Source: Cyprinodon diabolis (Eukaryota > Chordata > Actinopteri > Cyprinodontiformes > Cyprinodontidae). Taken from it: a stretch of 64,000 bases of DNA. The position numbers and the translations under genes are program-made. The notes under the pieces were generated by a model. The model was not told where the DNA came from. It was given only the letters and a program-made list of their open reading frames with translations, and did not search any database. The DNA lies in assembly GCA_030533445.1 (NCBI GenBank), contig CM060066.1, forward strand, positions 310,001-374,000, in the 5' to 3' direction. This document shows, piece after piece, positions 31,531-45,084 of the stretch; within the stretch, counting starts at the first letter, position 1; the number at the start of each line of letters is the position of its first letter.

Positions 31531-34500
31531 ATGTCTGTTTTAAAACCTTTTAGCAAACTTCCTAATCTGGACACGGCCAGCATCCTGGTGAGTTAATCTG
31601 TTCCTCCTGCTCAATAAATGAACACTTAATCCCTGGATGGATATCCAGCCATCTTTGGGAGGATTTGCTGCCTGTTTGAAAACTGCTTTAAAGTTGCGGA
31701 CTGGTTCTGCCTTTTCCTGCAGCTGGTGGAGAATGAGGAGCAGGTCCAGCAGGGATTAGCAGAGGCTCTGGTCGAGGATTCGGCCCAAGCTGTGAATGTG
31801 TGAGTCCCCTAGCCTAGCCTAGCTAGCCTGGAGCTCAGGCTGTTTTAGCAAAGCTCGCATTGTTGTGTTAAACTGCAATTTTTAGCTGCATCCAGATTAT
31901 AATCCAGGTTTTTTCTCTGAGCTTTTAAAGCCAGCAGAAGGTGGTGATCACTCAGAGTTAGCTTTGTTCACTAATGGTGCTCCTGCTTCCTCTCTGCATG
32001 GAGCAGGAGACTAGCCAGGAGTCTTCCTCTTCCTCTGGAGAACGAAAAGACTCGACCGAGGATCGACCTGGTGGTGTTCATCGTTAATCTGACCTCAGAC
32101 AAGAGGTAACCTCACACCCATGCTTTAATCTCAGCACCTGAACAGGTGAGGCCTTTTTATTCCAGGGATTATCTACTTTATAAAGCATTGATTTAGTCTC
32201 CAGGGTTTTATGGCAGAAACAGGTTGAAGATAATCAAACATGTTTTCAATAACAGATTTAAGTTCAGTTGCACACATTTAAAAGATCATAGGAACCTGGA
32301 AGGTGAATTCACCCTGAAGACAAGATGGCCGCTATACTTTATTCCATAATAAGGACCCCAATACAATGTCTGCTTACCACTTTCCATAAGCATAGACGCT
32401 AAACCTCTTCATCCTTTTTTTCACAGTTTCAAGTCAGCAAACGAGTCTCTAAAGTATCTAGATCCTGGATACTTCCTGGGGAAATTCTGCTTCATGGTTA
32501 CTAACGGTAAGAAGAATCCTTCACACAACGAAGCCACAAGAGAAGAAGAGTTCTTATATAACGTTAGACAGAAGCTGCAGAGAAAAAAACGTTTCTGACA
32601 CATTTCTCCGTGTGCGTTCTGTAGCTCGCTATGCCTCGGGCCACATGGGAAGGCTGGACGCTGTCAGGAAAATGGCCGCTTCGCTCCACTGCCCCCTGCT
32701 GTTTGCAGAGGTTCAGGTTTGTGCAGCAATTCAGAATTTTAGAAGCACAGAACAGTGAATGTGATTGGATAATAACAATGCTAGGTCGCAATTAATGTAT
32801 TGGATAATAACAATGCTAGGTCGCAATTAACGTATTGAATAATAACAAGGCTAGGTCGCAATTAACATATTGGATAATAACAAGGCTAGGTCGTAATTAA
32901 CGTTATTGGATAATAATGCTAGGTCGCAATTAACGATATTGGATAATAACAAGGCTAGGTTGTAATTAACGTTATTGGATAATAACAATGCTAGGTCGTA
33001 ATAAACGGTATTGGATAATAACAATGCTAGGTCGTAATTAACGGTATTGGATAATAACAGGGCTAGGTCGTAATTAACGGTATTGGATAATAATAATGCT
33101 AGGTCTTTATGAACGGTATTGGATAATGACAAGGCTAGGTCATAATTAACGTTATTGGATAATAACAAGGCTAGGTCATAATTAACGTTATTGGATAATA
33201 ACAAGGCTAGGTCGTTATGAACGGTATTGGATAATAACAATGCTAGGTCGTAATAAACAGTATTGGATAATAACAATGCTAGGTCGTAATTAACACTATT
33301 GGATAATAACAATGCTAGGTCGTAATTAACGTTAATGGATAATAACAAGGCTAGGTCGTAATAAACGGTATTGGATAATAACAATGCTTGGTCATAATAA
33401 ACGGTATTGGATAATAACAATGCTTGGTCATAATAAACGGTATTGGATAACAATGCTAGGTCTTTATGAACGGTATTGGATAATAACAATGCTAGGTCTT
33501 TATGAACGGTATTGGATAATAACAATGCTAGGTTGTAATTAACGTTATTGGATAATAACAATGCTAGGTCGTAATTAACACTATTGGATAATAACAATGC
33601 TAGGTCGTAATTAACACTATTGGATGATAACAATGCTAGGTCGTAAAAGAAGTATTGGATAATAACAATGCTAGGTCGTAATAGACGGTATTGGATAATA
33701 ACAATGCTAGGTCATAATTAACGTTATTGGATAATAACAAGGCTAGGTCATAATTAACGTTATTGGATAATAACAAGGCTAGGTCGTTATGAACGGTATT
33801 GGATAATAACAAGGCTAGGTCGTTATGAACGGTATTGGATAATAACAATGCTAGGTCGTAATAAACGGTATTGGATAATAACAATGCTAGGTGTTTATGA
33901 ATGGTATTGGATAATAACAATGCTAGGTCGTAATTAACGTTATTGGATAATAACAAGGCTAGGTCGTAATAAACGGTATTGATTAATAACAATGCTTGGT
34001 CGTAATAAACGGTATTGGATAATAACAATGCTAGGTCTTTATGACAGTATTGGATAATAACAAGGCTAGGTCATAATTAACGTTATTGGATAATAACAAG
34101 GCTAGGTCGTAATTAACGGTGTTAATAATAACAATGCTAGGTCTTTATGAACGGTATTGGATAATAACAATGCTAGGTCGCAATTAACGGATTGGATAAT
34201 AACAATGCTAGGTTGTAATTAACGTTATTGGATAATAACAATGCTAGGTCGTAATTAACACTGTTGGATAATAACAATGCTAGGTCGTAATTAACACTAT
34301 TGGATAATAACAAGGCTAGGTCGTAATAAACGGTATTGGATAGTAACAATGCTAGGTCGTAATAAACGGTATTGGATAGTAACAATGCTAGGTCGTAATA
34401 AACGGTATTGGATAATAACAATGCTAGGTTGTAATTAACGTTATTGGATAATAACAATGCTAGGTCGTAATAGACGTTATTGGATAATAACAAGGCTAGG

Positions 34501-35992
34501 TCGTAATTAACGGTATTGGATAATAACAATGCTAGGTCATAATTAACGTTATTGGATAATAACAAGGCTAGGTCATAATTAACGTTATTGGATAATAACA
34601 AGGCTAGGTCGTTATGAACGGTATTGGATAATAACAATGCTAGGTCGTAATAAACGGTATTGGATAATAACAATGCTAGGTCTTTATGAATGGTATTGGA
34701 TAATAACAATGCTAGGTCGTAATTAACATTATTGGATAATAACAAGGCTAGGTCGTAATAAACGGTATTGGATAATAACAATGCTAGGTCTTTATGAACG
34801 GTATTGGATAATAACAATGCTAGGTCTTTATGAACGGTATTGGATAATAACAATGCTAGGTCTTTATGTACGGTATTGGATAATAACAAGGCTAGGTCAT
34901 AATTAACGTTATTGGATAATAACAAGGCTAGGTCGTAATTAACGGTGTTAATAATAACAATGCTAGGTCTTTATGAACGGTATTGGATAATAACAATGCT
35001 TGGTCGCAATTAACGGATTGGATAATAACAAGGCTAGGTCGTAATTAACACTTTTGGATAATAACAATGCTAGGTCGTAATTAACACTATTGGATAATAA
35101 CAATGCTAGGTCGTAAAAGACGTATTGGATAATAACAATGCTAGGTCGTAATTAACACTGTTGGATAATAACAATGCTAGGTCGTAATTAACACTATTGG
35201 ATAATAACAAGGCTAGGTCGTAATAAACGGTATTGGATAATAACAATGCTAGGTCGTAATAAACGGTATTGGATAATAACAATGCTAGGTTGTAATTAAC
35301 GTTATTGGATAATAACAATGCTAGGTCGTAAAAGACGTATTGGATAATAACAATGCTAGGTCGTAATTAACACTATTGGATAATAACAATGCTAGGTCGT
35401 AATTAACACTATTGGATAATAACAATGCTAGGTCGTAAAAGACGTATTGGATAATAACAATGCTAGGTCGTAATAAACGGTATTGGATAATAACAATGCT
35501 AGGTCGTAATAAACGGTATTGGATAATAACAATGCTAGGTTGTAATTAACGTTATTGGATAATAACAATGCTAGGTCGTAATTAACACTATTGGATAATA
35601 ACAATGCTAGGTCGTAAAAGACGTATTGGATAATAACAATGCTAGGTCGTAATAGACGTTATTGGATAATATAATCTTTGATTTCTCAGAGTTTCTGTAA
35701 TAAAAAAATAAAATTCTAAAGGCTTTTTTATGCCCCTTTATAAAAAGTCGCAACAAATTGAGCCATTTTTTTTTTTTTTTGCTTCCTGGTTTGTCGCATT
35801 TCTCTGTTTCTAATCAGGGGTGTTTTTGTTCTTGGTCAGCAGAGTCCAGAAGGAGTAGCGAATGCGGCGCGAAGGCTGCTCACCATCCTGAAAGTGGCAT
35901 CAGGTCTGGTTCCCAACACCTCGTCTCTGTACCTGTCCAACCTGACCAGGTGCACCAAGCCGCCGGACATCGACCAGCCCAGCTTTGATTAA
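31531..35992 (+). CDS. cenpm: Centromere protein M (6 exons)
   Basis: CENP-M is a small-GTPase-like protein that cannot bind GTP. It holds together the CENP-H/I/K/M complex of the constitutive centromere network at the inner kinetochore. Exons: 31531-31587, 31723-31799, 32007-32105, 32427-32506, 32625-32716 and 35840-35992. The phases agree throughout and give 185 residues (human 180). Recognisable parts are MSVLKPFSKLPNLDTASIL, RLARSLPLPLENEKTRPRID followed by LVVFIVNLTSD, the YLDPGYFLGKFCFMVTNARY segment, and the closing NAARRLLTILKVASGLVPN. Exon 6 begins at a CAGCAG tandem acceptor, so one glutamine may be included or skipped. Intron 5 (3.1 kb) is almost entirely a 36-bp minisatellite. The start is supported by the match to the vertebrate N-terminus. 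Confidence 0.94.
32762..35675. repeat. 36-bp minisatellite filling cenpm intron 5
   Basis: About 81 copies of a 36-bp unit with the core GGATAATAACAATGCTAGGT, followed by CGTAATTAACGGTATT or variants (CTTTATGAACG, CATAATTAACG). A shortened unit, GTGTTAATAATAAC, occurs at about 34119 and 34945, 826 bp apart, with matching neighbours, which marks a block duplication. It starts 46 bp after exon 5 and ends about 165 bp before exon 6. Unit length 36 leaves long minus-strand frames open (for example 32851-33633 and 34173-34925); these are not genes. Confidence 0.98.
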
Positions 35993-36217
35993 CTGCTCAC
36001 CTGCTGTTTTCATTTATTTATTAGGCCGTCTGTGTTTACGGCTGCTCTGCCCGTATGCGCAGGAGTGAAGCTGCTCTGCCTGCATGCGCAGCAGTTAAGC
36101 CTTATACTGTAGATGTTGCATTTATTGTAAATATTATGTTTAGTTTTTTACCAAATGGTGCTTTTTAAAATCCTGTAATAACAGAAAGTTTATAGATGTG
36201 TTTCTTTTTCTCCTACA

Positions 36218-36223
36218 AATAAA
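36218..36223 (+). terminator. cenpm polyadenylation signal
   Basis: AATAAA within CTACAAATAAAAAGTG, 226 bp after the cenpm stop codon, followed by GT-rich sequence (GTGTCTGTTGTCC). Confidence 0.75.
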
Positions 36224-36469
36224 AAGTGAATGTTGGCTCATAGAGACGTGTCTGTTGTCCTTAGTGAGGGTCAGATGGGGGAGGAAAAGGTGTGTCACCT
36301 GGAGCGTGTCCACAGACACGGTCCCTAGTGTCACGTCTGCGTGCAAACACTAACACGCTCACTATTAATAGTTATCATTCTGGCACCTTTCCACCTCTGA
36401 GGATATTAAACGCGACCTCCGATCGACCACTACAAGGAGTCAGAGAGACAAAGGCTTTCTGCACAAACA

Positions 36470-36679
36470 ATGAGAACTTTTCCTGCTCCTAAAGCTGTTT
36501 TCTGTCTCCTCTTCACAGAGATTAAAGTTTTATCTAAACAACCCAGAAGTGACCTGAAGACGAAATCTGCTTCGGCACTTTCCCCTGTTAGCACTATAAT
36601 AGAGCGAGCAGCTGATGACCTTCTGACTCTGGCAGGAGATGTGATGACGGTGGAGAGGAAGTTCATCCAGCTGCTTTAA
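36470..36679 (+). CDS. Unrecognised small open frame or terminal exon
   Basis: A 69-codon frame after the cenpm poly(A) site. The second half (IIERAADDLLTLAGDVMTVE, then RKFIQLL and a stop) looks helical and non-repetitive. A good acceptor (CTGTCTCCTCTTCACAG) lies inside it at about 36518, so it could be a last exon beginning EIKVLSKQ. I find no upstream exon and no family name. It may be chance. I infer no function. Confidence 0.2.
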   Translation: MRTFPAPKAVFCLLFTEIKVLSKQPRSDLKTKSASALSPVSTIIERAADDLLTLAGDVMTVERKFIQLL

Positions 36680-37404
36680 AAATATGCTTTACCAAAACGG
36701 GAGAAAAGCAGGATTAAACTGACCTAAAGCTGCTCTTATTCGCTAGTTTTCCTCCTGATGTTTAATTAGCATCAAATCACAAACCTGTCATTTCAAAGCA
36801 CTTTATGGAAACTAATTATCCAAGCTTTAATTTTTTTAGCCTGTTAAAAACAGCTGATTTAGCTGCTGTTTGCAATGAATCAATTAAAAACGTTAACTGA
36901 AAAAGATCCTGAGAAATATTTGAGATGTCTGGTCAGTGATGCTTGTTTTTATCAGTATAATGAATGCATCATCATTCTTTACACCCATTAGAATCTGATG
37001 GAAAGTTTAATGTTTTCAATAAAGGCTCATTCACAACATTTGAACAAAGGTACAAAACATCCACATTATGATGTAGATGGAACTTATTTTAATACGTGGC
37101 TTTTGTAAGATGAAATTTTTATTTATTTATAGAATAATTGTGATGCACGAACTGGAGGCACTTTTTTATCTCATCTATTTTATCATATTGCTGAATACTT
37201 ACAAACATGCCATTTTTAAACATCTTCAAAATAAATACATCACAAAACATAAACATAATCCCAATACGTAAGTACAATAAAATGTGGAGTAATATGAGCT
37301 TAAAGGCCCTCATTTAAAAAATGTGCAACACGACGAATGTCTTCTGTTAGCAAAGCTGTTACCACCTTTACTCAGTTCTTAAAATAAATGCTTATATAAA
37401 TTAT
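36680..37404. other. Intergenic, AT-rich
   Basis: No gene, tandem array or recognisable transposon. The short frames at 37077-37313 on both strands are low-complexity. Confidence 0.4.
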
Positions 37405-38165
37405 TTAGGCTTAAAACTTTCCTTTTTGATAAAGCTTCTAGCATCAGGTTATCCTGAGCTATCTCTATAGTTCTGCTGCTATAGGCTTAGACTGCTGGAG
37501 GACATAGGGACCCCTTTTTCATCATTCTGCTTCATTCTATCTCTATTCTCCCACTCTGCAGAATCTGTTAGTTCAATCTCTAACCTTCTGCTCTCTCTGC
37601 TTTTTCTCATAGTAGCTTCATCTGGTCTGTTCCTGTTTGGCTGTGACTCCATCCTGGAGAGAAATATCAGCTGTGCTGCTGCCATCAACACCTTTGTTTC
37701 TAGATGTTGGAGCTTGGCCTGTTTTCCAGTGTGGTCCTGTTTCTCTGACTGTGACTAACTGGATGTGCTCTCTTCATCCTCTGACATGGGAGCTGGCTCG
37801 GAGCTCGTCTGCCTGGCTGTGTGTTTCCTGGACGGGGCCGCCTGTGGAGCTGGTTGACAGTTGCCTTTTGTATCTATGCTTCTTTTTCTATGTCTGCTTC
37901 TGTCTCCTTGAACCCCAGTGGGCCTCAGCAGATGGCCGCTCACACTGAGCCTGGTTCTGCTGGAGGTTTCTTCCTGTTCAAAGGGAGTTTTTCCTCTCCA
38001 CTGTCGCTACAAGCATGCTTAGTGTGAGGGATTGCTGAAGAGTCAATGAGTCGATGCAATCAGCTGGTTTTCCTTAGATAGAAAACTTTGAATCAATCTG
38101 ACTGGATGATCTGGTGAACTGGAAAGTTACCTGAGATGATATGATGTGAACTGGATCTATAAAGT
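37405..38165 (+). mobile_element. L2-like LINE 3' end (copy A)
   Basis: Begins GGCTTAAAACTTTCCTTTTT, which equals the last codons of the LINE in copy B (about 39822). It then runs parallel to that copy's 3' UTR: CTGCTGGAGGACATAGGGAC, AGCAGATGGCCGCTCACACT, CTCCACTGTCGCTACAAGCA. It stops at GATCTATAAAGTGACCTGAG where copy B begins. Only the 3' end is present, as expected for 5'-truncated LINE insertion. Confidence 0.85.
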
Positions 38166-40640
38166 GACCTGAGATTTTATGGGATTCTTTATAAATAAGA
38201 TTGATCTTATTAAAAATAAGATCATAAGCACTCCTCTATCTGCGATTGTACCTGAGGTAGTCATGGAATCTGAACCGGGTTTAGACTGCTTTGATCCAGT
38301 TGAACTTTCTGAATTAGCAAAATTATTGTCTTCATCTAAGCCTTCAACTTGTATGTTAGATCCAGTTCCAACCAGGTTATTTAAGGAGGTATTCCCTTTG
38401 ATCTCCTCCTCCATTTTAGATGTGATTAATCTATCTCTGTTACAGGGATATGTACCTAAAGCTTTTAAGGTTACTGTAATTAAACCTCTGCTTAAGAAAC
38501 CGTCTCTTGACCCAGATGACTTGGTTAATTATAGACCTATATCCAATCTTCCTTTCTTATCCAAAATTCTTGAGAAAGTAGTTGCCAAACAAGTTTGCGA
38601 CCACTTACACCATAATGAACTTTTTGAAGAGTTTCAGTCTGGCTTTAGAGCTCATCATAGCACTGAAACAGCTCTGGTGAAAGTCACTAATGATATTCTC
38701 ATGGCCTCAGATAATGGACTTGTATCTGTGCTCGTCCTGTTGGATCTCAGTGCTGCATTTGATCCAGTTGACCATAATATTCTTTTAGAAAGACTTGAAT
38801 ATTTTGTTGGAATTAAAGGAACAGCACTAGACTGGTTTAAATCCTATCTATCTGATCGAATTCAGTTTGTTTATGTTAATGATAGATCTTCAACACACTC
38901 AAAGGTTACCTGTGGAGTACCACAGGGATCAGTGCTAGGACCAATTCTCTTTACTTTATACATGCTCCCAATTGGTAGAGTTATTAGACAGCATGGGATT
39001 AATTTCCACTGTTATGCTGATGATACCCAGCTATATCTGTCTATAATCCTGATGAAGCTAACCCATTACATAGATTACAGGCATGTCTTGAAGACATAAA
39101 AACCTGGATGACTCTTAACTTTCTGCTTCTGAATGCAGACAAAACAGAAGTTATAGTCTTTGGACCAGAGTCTCTGAAAAAGAAGCTGATTAGCCAGTCA
39201 CTTCATTTGGATGGGATTAAACTGATTTCAGATAATAAAGTAAAAAATCTTGGTGTTATTTTTGATCAGGACCTGTCATTTAAATCCCAGATCAAAGAGG
39301 TTTCTAGAATTTCCTTCTTTCATCTGAGGAACATTGCAGAAATGAGAAATCTCCTGTCCAGGGGTGATGCTGAGAAACTAGTCCATGCATTTGTTACTTC
39401 AAGGCTGGACTATTGTAATTCTTTACTATCAGGAAGTCCACAAACTGTAGTTAAAAGCCTTCAGCTGATCCAAAATGCTGCAGCCAGAGTTCTGATGAAA
39501 ATGAAAAAGAGAGATCATATCTCTCCTATCCTGGCTTCTCTTCATTGGCTTCCTGTTAAATCAAGAATAGAATTTAAAATCCTCCTTCTCACATATAAAG
39601 CCTTAAATGGCCAAGCTCCATCTGATATCAGAGATCTGATTGTTCCTTATGTTCCTAACAGAGCACTTCGCTCTCAATCTGCAGGTTTACTAGTGGTTCC
39701 TAGAATTTCTAAAAGTAGAATGGGAGGCAGATCTTTTAGTTATCAGGCTCCTCTCCTGTGGAACCAACTACCAGTTTTAGTCCGTGAGGCAGACACTCTG
39801 TCTACTTTTAAGGCTAGGCTTAAAACTTTCCTTTTTGATAAAGCTTATAGTTAGAGTGGCTCAGGTTATCCTGAGCTCTCTCTCTATAGTTATGCTGCTA
39901 TAGGCTTAGACTGCTGGAGGACATAGGGACCCCCATTTCATCATTCTGCTTCATTCTCTCTCTGTTCTCCTATTCTGCAGAATCTGTTAGTTCAATCTCT
40001 AACCTTCTGCTCTCTCTGCTTTTCCTCAGAGTAGCTTTGCCTCGTCTGTTCCTGTTTGGCTGTGACGTCATCCAGGAAAGAAACATCAGCTGTGCTGCTT
40101 CCATCAACACCCTTGTTTGTAGATGTTGGAGATCGGCCTGTTTTCCAGTGTGGTCCTGTTTCTCTGGCCGTGGCTGGGTGGATGTGCTCTCTTCACCCTC
40201 TGGCATGGGAGCTGCCTTGGAGCTCGTCTGCCTGGCTGTGTGTTTCCTGGACGGGGCCGCCTTTTACAGCTGCTTTTTGTATCTATGCTTCTTTTTCTAT
40301 GTCTGCTTCTGTCTCCTTGAACCCCAGTGGGCCTCAGCAGATGGCCGCTCACACTGAGCCTGGTTCTGCTGGAGGTTTCTTCCTGTTAAAAGGGAGTTTT
40401 TCCTCTCCACTGTCGCTACAAGCATGCTTAGTGTGAGGGATTGCTGAAGAGTCAATGAGTCGATGCAATCAACTGGTTTTCCTTAGATAGAAAACTTTGT
40501 ATCAATTTGACTGTATGATCTGGTTGAACTGTAAAGTGCCTTGAGATGACATGTGTTGTGAATTTGGCGCTATATAAATAAACTGAATTGAATTGAATTG
40601 AGATGACATGATGTGAATTGGAGCTATAGAAATAAACGGA
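38166..40640 (+). mobile_element. L2-like LINE, 5'-truncated, inactive (copy B)
   Basis: A reverse transcriptase lies in two frames: 38179-39099 ([69 protein letters not shown]) and 39108-39854 (LNADKTEVIVFGPES, LDYCNSLLSG, IQNAAARVLM). A one-base shift near 39045 separates them, and about 50 residues expected before the YADD are altered. The endonuclease domain is absent. The tail GCGCTATATAAATAAACTGA, then ATTGAATTGAATTG, is typical. It follows directly on copy A in the same direction. Confidence 0.88.
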
Positions 40641-43377
40641 ATAGAATTACAAACAGTCATATGTTTTTTATGCTTTTTTTCTTTCTATTCTGATTATTTT
40701 TTCACATAAGGAAGGAAAACACAGTTAAAATATAACAATAAAATAAAATAATTTCTAATTCTGAAGTGTGGAATTGATAAAATGTCAAATATTAATCAGA
40801 ATTCAGTTTATTTATCTATAAATCTTTTCTCAGCCTCTGGGTTTCCATAAAGCTAAAGAGTTATATGTGTATATATTTATTATATCTTTATAATATTGTG
40901 TGGTTTGTTGTGTATATATATAAAACTGTATCTGGAGCGTGTAACAAAAGTAATTTCCCTCTGGGATTATTAAAGTGTTGCTGATAATGCAGTTAGAGTC
41001 ATGCTGCTTTAAAGGAGTAATTATTGAAAAAAGAGGCCAGAATAAATAAAGGAGATTTGGACTGAAATCTAAAAATAAATTACATTTTCAAGTTTTTCTA
41101 ATAAAATAAAGAGTTGTAGCAAAGTATTTATCCAGAGAAAATAAAATGAAGGTGAAGGTTTTACAGATATTTAAAAAAAATCTACAGAGTAAATTAAAGT
41201 AACACTTTAATTTTAACACCAATCAGAGTGTATTTGGTCCCACTCTGAATTACTGTTAAATTAACTCTCTGAATAGTGAATATTTTACTCCAGATGCTTA
41301 TAATCCTGCACATAAACTATAATCGCTGAAAACAGGACAAAATATGACAAAAATCTTGCAAAATGTGCATTTATTTCCCGCCCATTAGTTGACCTGAGAG
41401 TCCGGATGAAGTGGAACTCGGAGCCATCAAGTCGTTTCCACTTATCAGACGGTTTCCTGTCTCTGCAGCTGCTGTTTGATATGGAAACAACATTTAGCTC
41501 CTGTTTATTGCTGCTCAATACTTTTTTGGCATCGTGACAGTTTTGTGAAAAACACACTTTACCAATGCATCTATGTGCTTTACATCTATGTCAACCTCCG
41601 CTGGCTTGAAAAAGCGTTTAGTCAACATTTTCAACAGAATGAGGAATAACTCTTGCTTTTGCACAGCATGCTGTCTTCTATGCAGCTGAAGCGTCTCTTT
41701 AAACTCTCAGAGGATCTTTGAATCAGCAGTGATTGCAATCATTTCCTGGAACGCTGATTCCTTAAATTACATGTGGAAACGAAACATCGTCCAATCAGCT
41801 CTTTAAACACCAAGAAGCTCCAGCTGCTTTTTGATGGCGGCTGTCCTCACCCGGGTCCTCAGCTCGGGCTCCAGAGGAGGAGAGGCGTGTCTCCCCACAG
41901 GGTTCGTGCTTCGTGTCACGTCTGCACTGCATTCACAAACACACGCGCACTATTAAGAGGTTAACATCGAGGCAATTATCCGTCAGACCAGTTAACCAAA
42001 CACTGTTTTGGCACCGAGCGAGGACCTGGAAGGACAACAGGATGTCTGAGGGACAGAGGAATGTCCATGATATGAATGTCCCGCAGCTTCACGGCTCTTT
42101 GCTGAAATGAAGCGTTGGAGCTAAAATAAAAAACGTCCTTTCGCTTTTTAAATGTCATCCAGGTGTTTTATTGAAATTAGACGACCTTTAATTACCTTTG
42201 AGTTTAGCTTGGCAGCGTGAAACCAGCTGACACTGGTGAACATGTGACGCTGCATGTTTTCACGCTAATGACACTATTATTTATTAAAACCTTTAGATCA
42301 GGCTGTTTTTCAGATGTTTATTGAATTTATTGCATTGAGCTGCAGTCAGTCAAACTCCTGCCGTCTATATTTGGCTCTGAGATAACCTGTGAATGTCTTT
42401 AGTGTCTGGCGCTGCCACTGATGATTGACTAATGAGCTTAAAGAGCAGAGCTCTGCTGCGCTGCTCGCATTCATTACTGAACGTCCTGCTTTTCATTGCT
42501 CTCATATAACAAAGGACAGTTTTACAAACTTTAACTCTTTGGTTTTTTAGGTGTAATAAAGTGAATTATATAAAACAGAATCTTTGTGCTTTAGTTCTAC
42601 CTTATTTTTTTACTTATAAACATCCAGAAAATAAATGTTCCTCTTTAAAGATGTGCAGGTCTTTTATTCTAAAACCTGAAAATATAAATGTTGGTTCCTT
42701 TATTTATTGATCCTTTTTCTCCGAAGGTTCCGTGTTTCTCTAACCGACTTTTCTTCAGGTCCAAATGGTTCTTTGAAGGTCCACTGTTATAGAGCTACAT
42801 TAAACAGAGTGGATGATCTGCTGTCATTAACCATCCATAACCAAAAGCTGATATTTTACCGTCCAAAGATGTTTTCCCTAAACGCTGCTTTAACATCCAG
42901 ACCGTCATCCATCGCTTCACAAACTCATTTAAAACTGGAAACTTTGTCTTTGAGGCAGCAGCGATTTTCCACATTGAAACCTTTAGTAAGAAATAAAAAT
43001 AATAAGAAATAAAAGTAGTAAGAAATAAAAGCTACTTGAACTTCAGTAACACCATGAAGGCGTTTTTAATCAGACCTTTAAATAGAAATTCTTTGTTCTC
43101 CGTCCAGCTGGAAGCTCATCGCTGGAGCCTCCAAAGTCCGTCCACTCAGAAATAAAAATGATTTATGATAAAATGCAAACAGGAAAAAGGTTTAATGTTT
43201 ATAAAATAGGCTGTTTAAGATATTAGAAGATCTGAACTCCTTTCTAAAACCTTTTGCTTCAGCCTGTATTTATCACACCGTTTAGCATAACTTTATGTTA
43301 AATATTCTAGGATTAAAAAAGGCAGAAACACAGAGATGTGAGGAAACTCAATGAGCCGTAAGGACAAGCAGAGCGTT
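40641..43377. other. Intergenic region between LINE copies and mb
   Basis: 2.7 kb with no gene I can support. A LINE-tail string (CCCTCTGGGATTATTAAAGTG) occurs near 40955. At about 41885-41960 the sequence GTGTCACGTCTGCACTGCA, with CGCGCACTATTAA, resembles 36328-36367. The frames at 41773-42110 and 42707-43012 show no family pattern. Confidence 0.4.
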
Positions 43378-43383
43378 TTTATT
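43378..43383 (-). terminator. mb polyadenylation signal
   Basis: On the minus strand, GACCAATAAAAACGC carries AATAAA about 200 bp after the myoglobin stop codon. Confidence 0.65.
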
Positions 43384-43583
43384 GGTCGAATCAGACAATG
43401 ATTGACAGAAGAGTCAAACTTTTCATCAAGCAGCCGGTTACAGTCAAAGCGAAGCTCTTATGATGCTTCATGGAAACGGTTGGATTAACATCAGCAGCTG
43501 TTATTAATTAATGAACCAAGATCTTGGGTCAAAACGTGAAGCAGAAGAATTTCAGATTATTTCTATTCCAAGCCGGATTACGT

Positions 43584-45016
<1,433 letters not shown>

Positions 45017-45084
45017 GTTCAGAGGAGAGAGAGTCTGAGGAGAAACACAGGATGAGGAGCTTCTCTCTAAAGCACAACCACAAG

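Noticed and set aside
32851..35318. Repetitive minus-strand frames (up to 260 codons)
   Set aside because: They come from the 36-bp array in cenpm intron 5, with no start context, family or splice support.
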